Notes under the pieces: model-generated
What the model saw: only the letters and a program-made list of their open reading frames with translations
Told to the model about the DNA's origin: nothing
The model's database searches: none
Translations under genes and position numbers: made by a program
DNA from: CAWUKT01 sp963923035
GTDB lineage: Bacteria; Bacteroidota; Bacteroidia; J057; JADKCL01
DNA length: 64,000 bases
Assembly (NCBI GenBank): GCA_963923035.1
Contig: CAWUKT010000027.1
Span: forward strand, 1-64,000
Direction of reading: 5' to 3'
Part shown: piece after piece, positions 53,700-62,408 of the stretch
Numbering within the stretch: position 1 is the stretch's first letter
Layout: every line of letters starts with the position of its first letter

Positions 53700-54210
53700 C
53701 ACGGGCCTGGCCTTCGAGGTGGTGACCCGTCCGGTGGAAGAAATCATCCCCGAACAGATGTCGCCGATGGCGGTTGTGGAGCACCTGGCCCTGTTCAAGG
53801 CCCGGGCCTACGATGACCTGGCGGCTGACCATGTGGTGATCACGGCGGATACGGTGGTGTCGCTGGGGGATGAGATTCTGGGAAAACCGGTGGACGCCCG
53901 GGATGCCGTCCAAATGTTGAAGGACTTGAGCGGGCAGGTGAATTGGGTGGTCAGCGGGGTGTGCATTTCCCATCGGGGCCAGAAAAAATTGTTCCACGAA
54001 GTGACCAAGGTGCGGTTTCGGGCGTTGAAGCGGTGGGAAATCGCCTATTACATAGAGCGTTACCGGCCGTATGACAAGGCGGGCTCCTATGGGATTCAGG
54101 AATGGATTGGCATGGTCGGGGTGGATCATATCGAAGGCGACTACTACAATGTAGTGGGCCTGCCGGTCGCCCGCCTGTGGCGGGAATTGGAAGAATGGAT
54201 GATCTGGTAG
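53635..54210 (+). CDS. maf: Maf-family nucleotide pyrophosphatase
   Basis: 191 residues from the ATG at 53635 (MKTKVPLILASGSPRR). House-cleaning pyrophosphatase that hydrolyses dTTP/UTP and modified nucleotides. Signature SGSPRRQQLL at the N terminus, ADTVVSLGDEILGKP with the catalytic Asp, and YDKAGSYGIQEWIG. The start lies inside the 3' end of the DUF1015 gene; the conserved motif fixes it. A terminator hairpin follows 59 bases after the stop. Confidence 0.95.
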   Translation: MKTKVPLILASGSPRRQQLLRDTGLAFEVVTRPVEEIIPEQMSPMAVVEHLALFKARAYDDLAADHVVITADTVVSLGDEILGKPVDARDAVQMLKDLSGQVNWVVSGVCISHRGQKKLFHEVTKVRFRALKRWEIAYYIERYRPYDKAGSYGIQEWIGMVGVDHIEGDYYNVVGLPVARLWRELEEWMIW

Positions 54211-54269
54211 AGGTTCGGGAAAATCAAGGGGGATATTTTTCAAAAAATAGCAACATAAAAGCTCCATTG

Positions 54270-54294
54270 AGCGGCGCATTGCCGCTTTATTTTG
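54270..54294 (+). terminator. Terminator downstream of maf
   Basis: AGCGGC (54270-54275) pairs with GCCGCT (54281-54286) across the loop GCATT, followed directly by TTATTTTG. It would separate the maf transcript from the large secreted protein gene that starts 140 bases later. Confidence 0.6.
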
Positions 54295-54434
54295 TACATT
54301 GAAGATTCGTTAATCGGAATAATCGTTCGAAAGAGTTCCTTGTACAATGGTCGCCTCGGTATGCGGCCAATTTTCGACTGCAATGGTCCTTCGGGGCCAG
54401 GATCGGATAAAAAAATCAATCAGTTCGAAGCGCT

Positions 54435-57400
54435 ATGTTACCCAAAATCGCCACTCAGGCATGGTCCGCTATGGCCATCCTTTTTTTGCTCTGGATCGTT
54501 CCCCAATCGGTTGAAGCCCAGTGTTCAGCCAATATTGACTTCAATACCTGGACAGTAGAAGGACCTCCTGCCAATGGTAACTGGAATGTCAATGCACCGG
54601 GAACCTCCGTGACGCAAACCATCAATGGCCTCCCCACCTTTTTCGTGAGCCCTGAGGAGTTTATCAATGTCCGCATCACCGGAACCATCTCGACTTCCGG
54701 CGGCGACGACGATTATATCGGCTTTGTCTTTGGGTACCGCAACCCCATTTCCCAGCCCGGCCCGAACTATCCCATGCAGACGATGCTCTTCGATTGGAAG
54801 CAAGGCAACCAAGGCACGGCAACGGAAGGACGCTACCTGGTCCAAATGGATACCACCTTTGCTCTGGGAAACAATGGCTCGATTTCTCCTTTCTTCTGGG
54901 AAAAACAAAGTACCCCCGCGCACAACCTCCTCTCCTCCACGACTGGTCCCGGAACCGGCTGGAACCAGAACGTCAATTACAACTTTGAATTGACCTACCT
55001 GGCCGACCGCACGGTCATCGTGGTGAACAATGATACCTTCTTCGATGTCAATGGTTGTTTCCTGCCCGGCCGCTTCGGCTTTTACAACTATTCCCAGAAC
55101 CCGGTAGTCTATTCGAACTTCTCTTATACCCTGTTGCCGGACTTTACCTTTGCTTCGGCGAATGTCTGTTTGACGGATTCGGCCCGCTTCATTTATTCGG
55201 TCGATACCTGTTCCAGTGTATTGGTGACGAATTCGGAAGTGGCGAGTTGGAAATGGGATTTTGGCGATGGAAACATTGACAGCGTTCCGAACCCTACCCA
55301 CCTTTATGGCGCCACCGGGGTCTACAATGTCCAGTTGGTCATTACCGACAGCCTGGGCTGCCAGGACTCCCTGACCCAGCCCATCACGATTCTATCGGTT
55401 CCCACGACGCCCACCACCAGCAACAATACGCCGATTTGCGAAGGCGCTCCGATCGTTCTGAACTCGGTCGCCGGCCCCGGGGTCACCTACAACTGGACCG
55501 GTCCCAACGGCTATTTCTCCACCACGGCGAACCCGGTCATCAACCCGACCACGGTCGCCGACAGTGGAAACTACGTGCTGACCGTCTCCGACGGCAACTG
55601 CAACAGTGAACCCGATACCACCCTGGCCGTCGTTCTGCCCGAGCCCGCCGCCCCGGTGGCGAGCAGCAACAGCCCGGTCTGTGAAGACAGCCTCCTGAGC
55701 TTTTCCACCACGACCGTGGCCGGTGCTACCTATACCTGGACCGGCCCGAATGGCTTTTCCTCCAACCTCGGCAGCCCCTTCGTGGCCACCCCCTCTGTCG
55801 CCGCCTCCGGCAACTACAATGTCTTCGCGACGATCAACGGTTGCCCGGGCCCGGTGACGACCCTCGCGGTGACGGTCAACCCAACGCCGGTCGTGGACAT
55901 CCTCGGCGATACGACGATCTGTATCGGAGATGGAACGACCCTGACGGGTACGGGCGCGTCGACCTACGCGTGGAACACCTCGGCCACGACGACGTCCATT
56001 GCCGTGGCTCCGGTGACGACCACGACGTTTTCCGTCACGGGTACGAGCGCGGCCGGTTGCCCGGCCCCCGTCGAATCGGCCACTGTGGTGGTCAGTCCCT
56101 TGCCCGTAGTGAGCCTCGGACCCGACCTCGTCGTCTGCGATACCGTCACCCTCAATGCGGGTCCCGGTTTCCTCAACTACAACTGGAATACTCCCGCTAC
56201 GACCCAAAGCATTCTGGTCACCACTTCCGGCCAGTACATCGTAGAGGTCATGGGCACGGACAGCTGCCTCGCGTCCGATACGATCAATGTCACTGTCAAT
56301 ACCACGCCGACGGCGCTGATCACCGGTGACAGCACTATTTGTCCCGGCACGTCCACGACCCTGACCGCATCGGGCGGGGCCACCTTCAACTGGAACAACG
56401 GCGCCACCACGGCTGCCATTACCGTTTCCCCTCCGGCAGATTCGGTCTATTTGGTCACCACCACGAGCAACGGCTGCACCAGCGCCCCGGACAGCATCAC
56501 GGTCCTCGTGGGAGCGGCTGCCTCGATCAATTTGGGGCCTGATCTCACCGTTTGTGACGATACCATCCTCGACGCCGGCCCTGGCTTCGTCGATTATTTT
56601 TGGAATACCTCGGCTACCACCCAATCCATTTCGGTTTCCACGACCGGCATCTACGGCTTGGTGGTCATGAATGCCGACAGCTGTTTTGCTTCCGATTCCC
56701 TCAACGTCACGGTCAACGTGACGGAGTTGGTGGACTTGGGAGTAGATCAAACGATTTGCAATGGCGACCAAACGACCTTCACGGCCGCTCCGGGAACATT
56801 TGCGACGTACCAGTGGACGCCTCCGGTGGGCAGCGGTGCTTCGGTGACCGTTGGCACCCCCGGCAATTATATTGTGAATACCGTGGACGTCAACGGATGT
56901 CCCGATGCAGATACCGTCAACCTGGCGAATTTCCCCGTTTTGAACGGGGACATCGGACCGGATTCGACCATCTGTGATGGCACGACCATTACCCTGGATG
57001 CGAGCAGTTGGGGGGGCGCCACCTACGCGTGGGCACCCGGCGGCCAGGCGACCGCCTCCATCCCGGTCAGCGCCGCGGGCACCTATACCGTGACCATCGA
57101 CGATGGCAATGGCTGTATCTATACCGATACCCGCACGATCTCGGTGGATGTTCCTCCGGTGATCTCTGTATCAAATTCGGCGACCACGACCTGTGAGAAT
57201 TTGCCGATTGTCTTCACGGCTTCGCCGACGGGTCTGGCCCAGTACCAGTTTTCCCAAAACGGTACCCTGGCGTCGAGTGGCTCCAGCGAAGTCTGGTCAA
57301 CGATTGGCCTCAGCAATGGGGACGTCATAACCGTCCTGGGCATCACGGCGGCGGGTTGCCCGACGAATGTGGTGACGGCGGATCCGGTGACCTTGCTGCC

Positions 57401-58409
57401 CTTGCCGACGGGGACGATTTCGGCTCCCGATGTCTGCGATGGCGAGACCACGCAGTTGGAGGTGATCGGATTGGGCGCGGGCGTCACGGCGACCTGGAAT
57501 GGAACCGGCGGATTGTCGGGGGCAGGCCCGAACATCGGCTATGTCTATCCCGGACCGGGTACCTACCAGGCCAATGTCGTGCTGGACAATGGCTTTTGTT
57601 CGGCGACGTTGACGTCGGTGACAAATGTGCGGAACCGCCCGCCGGCGCCGTTTGTGCCGAATGCCGCGGCCTGTGAAGGTTCTGACCTCGAATTCAACGC
57701 TTCGGGCATCGGCTCGCTGTCCTGGTTCGATGCGCCTACCGGCGGGACTTTGCTGGGCACGGGTCCGTTCCTGGTATATCCCAATGCGCCTGTCGGATTG
57801 GATACCCTGTACATTGAGACCTTCTCCAATAACTGTTTCAGCGACCGCCATGCGTTCACGGTGGACATCGGAATCGTTCCCACCGCGGATTTCATTTCCA
57901 ATCCCGATACCAACTCACCGCTGAACGTTCCCGAGGCCCAGGTCACCTTTGTGAACCTGAGTACGAATGCCGACAATTACCTCTGGAACTTTGGCGACGG
58001 CAATTTCACGTCGGAGTTTGCTCCGGTGCACAATTACTTTGAGGAAGGATTGTACACGGTCACCTTGATTGCCTCCACGAACGCCAACTGCGCCGATACT
58101 GTTTCCCGGGAGTTCTACCGGGTCACCAATATCCAGCAGGTGCTGGTCCCGAATGCCTTCACTCCGAACGGCGATAACCTGAACGACGTGTTCGAAATCG
58201 TGCCGTTTGGCGTGCCGACCTACGAAATCGAGATTTTTGACCGCTGGGGCAAGTTCATCTTTGCCAACCAGGGGGATGCCTCGGATTTCTGGGATGGAAC
58301 GTTCTCCGGCCAGCCGGTCGTGGAAGGGGTGTACGTCTACCGCCTCCGCTTCGCGAATCCGGACGGAACGACGGAGGAACAGAGTGGAACCGTTACGGTA
58401 TACCGGTAA
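54435..58409 (+). CDS. Large secreted PKD/Ig-like protein with type IX (gliding-type) sorting domain
   Basis: 1324 residues. Signal peptide to about residue 28 (VEAQC). N-terminal domain (about 30-235) resembles the thrombospondin C-terminal/lectin-like beta-sandwich. One PKD domain (about 240-320, WKWDFGDGNIDS), then roughly ten Ig-like/PKD-like units rich in Thr/Gly/Asn with recurrent GPNG and CxGD-type cysteines, and another PKD domain (about 1146-1235, YLWNFGDGNFTS). The C terminus (1236-1324) is the gliding motility-associated sorting domain, with NAFTPNGDNLNDVF and IFDRWGKFIF, which directs export by the type IX system. It is probably a surface adhesin. Confidence 0.93.
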   Translation: MLPKIATQAWSAMAILFLLWIVPQSVEAQCSANIDFNTWTVEGPPANGNWNVNAPGTSVTQTINGLPTFFVSPEEFINVRITGTISTSGGDDDYIGFVFGYRNPISQPGPNYPMQTMLFDWKQGNQGTATEGRYLVQMDTTFALGNNGSISPFFWEKQSTPAHNLLSSTTGPGTGWNQNVNYNFELTYLADRTVIVVNNDTFFDVNGCFLPGRFGFYNYSQNPVVYSNFSYTLLPDFTFASANVCLTDSARFIYSVDTCSSVLVTNSEVASWKWDFGDGNIDSVPNPTHLYGATGVYNVQLVITDSLGCQDSLTQPITILSVPTTPTTSNNTPICEGAPIVLNSVAGPGVTYNWTGPNGYFSTTANPVINPTTVADSGNYVLTVSDGNCNSEPDTTLAVVLPEPAAPVASSNSPVCEDSLLSFSTTTVAGATYTWTGPNGFSSNLGSPFVATPSVAASGNYNVFATINGCPGPVTTLAVTVNPTPVVDILGDTTICIGDGTTLTGTGASTYAWNTSATTTSIAVAPVTTTTFSVTGTSAAGCPAPVESATVVVSPLPVVSLGPDLVVCDTVTLNAGPGFLNYNWNTPATTQSILVTTSGQYIVEVMGTDSCLASDTINVTVNTTPTALITGDSTICPGTSTTLTASGGATFNWNNGATTAAITVSPPADSVYLVTTTSNGCTSAPDSITVLVGAAASINLGPDLTVCDDTILDAGPGFVDYFWNTSATTQSISVSTTGIYGLVVMNADSCFASDSLNVTVNVTELVDLGVDQTICNGDQTTFTAAPGTFATYQWTPPVGSGASVTVGTPGNYIVNTVDVNGCPDADTVNLANFPVLNGDIGPDSTICDGTTITLDASSWGGATYAWAPGGQATASIPVSAAGTYTVTIDDGNGCIYTDTRTISVDVPPVISVSNSATTTCENLPIVFTASPTGLAQYQFSQNGTLASSGSSEVWSTIGLSNGDVITVLGITAAGCPTNVVTADPVTLLPLPTGTISAPDVCDGETTQLEVIGLGAGVTATWNGTGGLSGAGPNIGYVYPGPGTYQANVVLDNGFCSATLTSVTNVRNRPPAPFVPNAAACEGSDLEFNASGIGSLSWFDAPTGGTLLGTGPFLVYPNAPVGLDTLYIETFSNNCFSDRHAFTVDIGIVPTADFISNPDTNSPLNVPEAQVTFVNLSTNADNYLWNFGDGNFTSEFAPVHNYFEEGLYTVTLIASTNANCADTVSREFYRVTNIQQVLVPNAFTPNGDNLNDVFEIVPFGVPTYEIEIFDRWGKFIFANQGDASDFWDGTFSGQPVVEGVYVYRLRFANPDGTTEEQSGTVTVYR

Positions 58410-58412
58410 AAA

Positions 58413-59057
58413 TTAGGGCTGGACGGCCAATTTTGAAGTGGCTTTGCTGAGGGCCGCCTGGAAAGATTGGCCGTTCATGGTCCCCATGAGGACGAGGTCT
58501 TTGCCCTCCTCGCTGGGACCGCGGGCCATCAGTACGACATCGGTGGCCGCCTCCTTCACCAGACTCATCCACACATTTTCTTCTTCGCTGCTGTACGCGC
58601 CCAGAACGATGATTTGGTACCCTGAGGGGGCCGTCTCGAACTGGGTCACGAAGCCATTGACTTCGTCGGGCGAATTGTAGTGGAATTGGGTGGTCTGCTT
58701 GAAGGCTTCCTCGGTGGGGGAGAGGGTGCTGACCTGTTGGTTGAAGACGACAACTGCTTCCCGAAAAATGATCTCATCGATATAACCGGGCACAGGTGCT
58801 TCAGTAGCGGAAAAAATCGATTGTTCCATGCTCTTCGTCCATTCTCCATCTTCTTCGACCTTCTTTCCAAAGAATTCATCGGGCAATTCGTTGATGGGAA
58901 AACTTTGCGGTTCAATGGTAATCACCGTATCCGGGACCATTTCCACCCCTTCTGCTTGGCCTTCACCTTTGTCTTTTTCGTAGCCATAGGCCCAAACGCC
59001 CGCGGTCAGCAAGCCAGTCATCAGGAGGAAAGAGAGGGTAAATCGAAGGACATTCAT
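58413..59057 (-). CDS. Exported protein of unknown function
   Basis: 214 residues. N-terminal signal peptide (LSFLLMTGLLTAGVWA). No recognised domain: a polar linker (about 25-70) is followed by a compact region with mixed helices and strands (about 90-214, for example VNGFVTQFETAPSGYQIIVLGAY). It converges with the large secreted gene (three-base gap) and diverges from the lipoprotein gene at 59276. It may be a small periplasmic partner, but this is not supported by motif. Confidence 0.65.
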   Translation of the reverse strand: MNVLRFTLSFLLMTGLLTAGVWAYGYEKDKGEGQAEGVEMVPDTVITIEPQSFPINELPDEFFGKKVEEDGEWTKSMEQSIFSATEAPVPGYIDEIIFREAVVVFNQQVSTLSPTEEAFKQTTQFHYNSPDEVNGFVTQFETAPSGYQIIVLGAYSSEEENVWMSLVKEAATDVVLMARGPSEEGKDLVLMGTMNGQSFQAALSKATSKLAVQP

Positions 59058-59275
59058 GGTTGGAAGAATTGATTTGGGGCTGAAAAAGAGGATTTTCTGG
59101 AAAAAAGCAAAATTTTTTTAGTGGGGAATTAAACCAACGACTGTGATGGGGGTCAAAGGTGCGAATTCCGAAAAAGAGATGTAAACGGCTTCCCAATAAA
59201 CTGGTGGGCCACCTTCCCCCGCGCTGGGGGAAACGGGATTTCCATGTTTGACCAATACCCAACAATTGAAAAGTT

Positions 59276-60082
59276 ATGAAATACAGCATTTTGAAAATTA
59301 CTGCCTTGCTCGCCCTGATTGTCGTAATTACCAGCTGCCAGAAAGAAACCGTGGACCTGGACATCGATTCATCCCAATCCCAGTCTGACGCGGAAATGGT
59401 AATGGAAGAAATGGAAGAAGACGTCTTGTTGCGTACGATCGAGGAAAATTACAGCACGACCAGTGGGACCTGTCCCTCGGTGACCTACCAAAGCCCGGCC
59501 GGGACCTTCCCGAATGTCATCACCATAGACTGGGGTGCAGGCTGCACAGGACCTGACGGCCGCTTCCGCAGCGGAGCCATCGTCGTCGAAGTCTCCGAAA
59601 GCCACTTTACGGCTGGCGCTGTCCGCACCTTCACTTCCCAGAACTATACGGTCAATGGCTGGCAGGTGGAAGGCGTCCGCACCGTCACCAATCTCGGGGA
59701 CAACGACCAGGGCCAGATGCAGTGGAACATTGTCGTGAAAAATGCGTCGATCACCGATCCCGACGGGGCCGTCGGGACCTGGAGCACCGACCGCGTCCGG
59801 ACGCAGGTCGAAGGCAGCGAAACCGAATCGCTCTCCGATGATTCCTACGAAATCACCGGAACGGCTTCCGGCACCAACCGCAAAGGCAATAGCTATACCG
59901 CCGAGATCATCAGCCCCTTGTACAAGTCCTTCGAATGCCGCTGGGTATCATCGGGCGTGATCGAAGTCACGGGCAGCGCCGGGCGCAGCCGCCAACTCGA
60001 CTACGGCGACGGCACCTGCGACAACAAAGCCACGGTAACTTTCGCGAATGGCAACCAACGCGAGATCACCCTGCGCCAATAA
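59276..60082 (+). CDS. Lipoprotein of unknown function
   Basis: 268 residues. Lipobox VITSC (Cys21), then an acidic Ser/Glu linker (about 24-55), and a beta-rich Thr/Ser/Gly region with three regularly spaced cysteine pairs (CPS, GC, EC, CDN). No family is recognised, but similar lipoproteins are common in the phylum. A 7-bp hairpin TTCCCCC/GGGGGAA (59214-59232) lies 44 bases upstream of the start, in the likely 5' untranslated region. A terminator follows 24 bases after the stop. Confidence 0.75.
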   Translation: MKYSILKITALLALIVVITSCQKETVDLDIDSSQSQSDAEMVMEEMEEDVLLRTIEENYSTTSGTCPSVTYQSPAGTFPNVITIDWGAGCTGPDGRFRSGAIVVEVSESHFTAGAVRTFTSQNYTVNGWQVEGVRTVTNLGDNDQGQMQWNIVVKNASITDPDGAVGTWSTDRVRTQVEGSETESLSDDSYEITGTASGTNRKGNSYTAEIISPLYKSFECRWVSSGVIEVTGSAGRSRQLDYGDGTCDNKATVTFANGNQREITLRQ

Positions 60083-60105
60083 GATTCAATCAGAGTGGAT
60101 GTCGT

Positions 60106-60138
60106 AATCCCCGTCAGCGAACTGCTGGTGGGGATTTT
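60106..60138 (+). terminator. Terminator after the 59276 lipoprotein gene
   Basis: AATCCCC (60106-60112) pairs with GGGGATT (60130-60136), with TCAGC/GCTG extending the stem, and ends in TTTT. It lies 24 bases after the stop codon. Confidence 0.65.
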
Positions 60139-60140
60139 CC

Positions 60141-60172
60141 ATAGAAACCAAATTTAAAAAAGCGGTTTCTAT
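60141..60172. repeat. 9-bp inverted repeat between convergent genes
   Basis: ATAGAAACC (60141-60149) and GGTTTCTAT (60164-60172) with an AT-rich 14-base loop. It straddles the stop of the minus-strand PKD gene and may help end that transcript, although the T-rich run is in the loop rather than after the stem. Confidence 0.4.
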
Positions 60173-62247
60173 CTTAAAATACTCAAGGGAAGGCTGGCCT
60201 GGCGGTCCCCGATGATCGCGAACACCCGGTAAATTCCCGAATTCAGATTTTGCACATCAAAAACCATTTCTCCTAATCCAGTTTCTACTACCTTTTCAAT
60301 TACCAATTTGCCTGAGGCATCCCAAATTCGGATCCAACCTTCCTCGGACAGACCCGCTTCCCAAGCAATCCGGACCGATTCCCGGGCAGGATTTGGAGCC
60401 AGGGTAAAGCCGGGGATCATGGCTTCGTCCCGACCGACGACCACATCGAGGAACTGGCAGTCGATGTCGGTGCCGCAATCCTCCTGAACCGTCAGGCAAA
60501 CCTGAAAATTGCCGGGGTTGGCATAGGTATGCTGCGGATTCTGTTGGTTGCTGGTATTGCCATCACCGAAGGCCCACGTATAGCTGATCGGATTGCCGTT
60601 GAGGACGGTTTGATCGGTGAACTGGGCGGTGAGGCCGTTAAAGGAAGAAGTGAACGCGACGTTGGGCGCGGGGCAGCTCACCGTGACCGATTGGCAATCG
60701 GTGGAGGTGCCGCAGGCATTGGCGGTGGTGAGGCAGACGGTATAGGTTCCCGGCGTAGCATAGGTATGCTGGGGATTTTGCTGGGTGGAGGCGTTGCCGT
60801 CGCCGAATTGCCAGGACCAACTGTTGTTGGCGTTTTGGCTTTGGTCGGTGAACTGGACGGCCAATTGGTTCGCGTTGCTGGTGAAGGCCGCCACCGGAAC
60901 CGGACAATTGATGGTCACTGTTTGGCAGAAGGTATCGGAGCCGCAGGGATCCGTGACGACCTGGCAAACGGTATAGGTGCCATTCGCGAAATAGCTGTGG
61001 GTCGGATTGGGGGTGGAGCTGGAAGCGCCGTCGCCGAAGGTCCAGAAATAGCCGGTATTGCCATTGGTGGTGGAAAGGTCGGTGAGGGAGAGCATGAAAT
61101 TGTTGATGGAAAAACTAAAATTGGCCGTGGTGGGCAGGCAGGCGACCGAGAGGACCTGGCAACTGGAATCGGTTCCGCAGGCATCTGTGGTGGTGAGGCA
61201 AACGGTATAGTTTCCGGGGCCGGGGTAGACATGATTGGGGTTGACGGCGGTGCTGGTGGTGCCATCGCCGAAATCCCAGAGGAAGCTCACGCCGCTGGAG
61301 GCGGAGGAGAGGTTGGAAAAAGCCGTAGACAATCCGGTTTGGACACTGGAAAAGCTGGCCTGGGGAGCAGGGCAGGTAATCGCGATGGATTGGCAGGAAG
61401 AATCGGTGCCGCATTGGTCGGTGGTAACAAGACAAACGGTATAAGTTCCGGCAGCCGCATATTGGTGGGTGGGGTTTTGGGCGGTGCTGGTGGTACCATC
61501 GCCGAAATCCCACAGCCAGGACGAGATGGCCCAGCCCGTGCTCTGGTCGGTAAAATCAACCTGGGCGCCGGTCGTTGTGGTCGAGAAACTGGCGCTGGGC
61601 GGTCCCGCGCAGGTGAAATTCACCGTCTCGCAAATGTTGATCCCAGCCTGGGAACAACTGCCGCCGGAGAACTGGGCGCAGAAGGTATAAGAACCGGGTC
61701 CGGGGAGCTGCGCCTGGCAGGAACTGGATTGAACGGGACAGTTTCCGAACAATACTTCCTTGATTTGGGAGTCGTCGTTGGAGACGGCCATGATGTCTAC
61801 GAGGCCATTGCCGAGGTCGACCACCTGGACCTGGTAGCTCAGGGGCTGCGAAAAGCAGCTACAGCCCGCTTGGAACCCAGTGGTGATCGTATCGGCCCCG
61901 CCCCCATTGCTGACGATCTGGCTCACTTCGTAGTTCAGGCAGGTACTCGGATTCGCGGGCGAATAGTCAATCTGGAGGCCCTGCCCAGGGGTGGCCAGGG
62001 ACGCGGTGGCAATGGGATTGGCGAAGTCATTGGGGAGGTGGACCCGAAAGTCAATGGTGGTCGCTCCTACGGACGCATCCGTCAGGAACAACTCGAACTG
62101 ACCGAGGGTCTGGTTGCTGAGGCGCACGGAGTCGATGACAAATCCCGCCTGGGGCGGCGTCTGGCCAAAGGCCCAGGCAGCGCTTCCAAGGAGCAAACCG
62201 ATCAAGAGAGCAAGCAATCGAGGGGCAGAGGTACGGTAGAGGATCAT
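60169..62247 (-). CDS. Secreted protein with five PKD domains and type IX (type A) sorting domain
   Basis: 692 residues. Signal peptide to about residue 28 (AWAFGQ). An N-terminal beta-domain (about 30-210) contains several cysteines. Five tandem PKD domains of about 79 residues follow (about 212-609), each with the WDFGDG-type core, a Y-x-x-x-G-T-Y-T-V-C strand and a repeated pair of cysteines (CGTDSSCQ or close variants). The C-terminal sorting domain (about 610-692) shows FTLAPNPARESVRI and GIYRVF, the type A pattern. Probably an exported, surface-linked binding protein. Confidence 0.92.
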   Translation of the reverse strand: MILYRTSAPRLLALLIGLLLGSAAWAFGQTPPQAGFVIDSVRLSNQTLGQFELFLTDASVGATTIDFRVHLPNDFANPIATASLATPGQGLQIDYSPANPSTCLNYEVSQIVSNGGGADTITTGFQAGCSCFSQPLSYQVQVVDLGNGLVDIMAVSNDDSQIKEVLFGNCPVQSSSCQAQLPGPGSYTFCAQFSGGSCSQAGINICETVNFTCAGPPSASFSTTTTGAQVDFTDQSTGWAISSWLWDFGDGTTSTAQNPTHQYAAAGTYTVCLVTTDQCGTDSSCQSIAITCPAPQASFSSVQTGLSTAFSNLSSASSGVSFLWDFGDGTTSTAVNPNHVYPGPGNYTVCLTTTDACGTDSSCQVLSVACLPTTANFSFSINNFMLSLTDLSTTNGNTGYFWTFGDGASSSTPNPTHSYFANGTYTVCQVVTDPCGSDTFCQTVTINCPVPVAAFTSNANQLAVQFTDQSQNANNSWSWQFGDGNASTQQNPQHTYATPGTYTVCLTTANACGTSTDCQSVTVSCPAPNVAFTSSFNGLTAQFTDQTVLNGNPISYTWAFGDGNTSNQQNPQHTYANPGNFQVCLTVQEDCGTDIDCQFLDVVVGRDEAMIPGFTLAPNPARESVRIAWEAGLSEEGWIRIWDASGKLVIEKVVETGLGEMVFDVQNLNSGIYRVFAIIGDRQASLPLSILR

Positions 62248-62359
62248 TTGGCCTCAAGATAACCGTTTGCGGAGGAAAAGGGAAAGGGAGCGGGCAGGAA
62301 TCCCGCTTGCAGCAGGGATGGCAGCAATTGGGGAGCTCCCGCGTAAGCGGAGCGACTGC

Positions 62360-62397
62360 GGACAGCCCGGCCCGGCGCGTGAGCGACGGGGCTGCCC
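62360..62397. repeat. GC-rich hairpin between MBOAT and PKD genes
   Basis: GGACAGCCC (62360-62368) and GGGCTGCCC (62389-62397) form a stem with one G-T wobble around a GC-rich loop (GGCCCGGCGCGTGAGCGACG). It lies 12 bases beyond the MBOAT stop on the minus strand and could be its terminator or a dispersed repeat; no T-run follows. Confidence 0.5.
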
Positions 62398-62408
62398 TAC
62401 TCAAACCA

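Noticed and set aside
60415..61612. Regularly spaced DNA repeats, considered as a CRISPR or tandem-repeat array
   Set aside because: The spacing of about 240 bases and the reading frame show that these are the five PKD domains of one protein, not a non-coding array.
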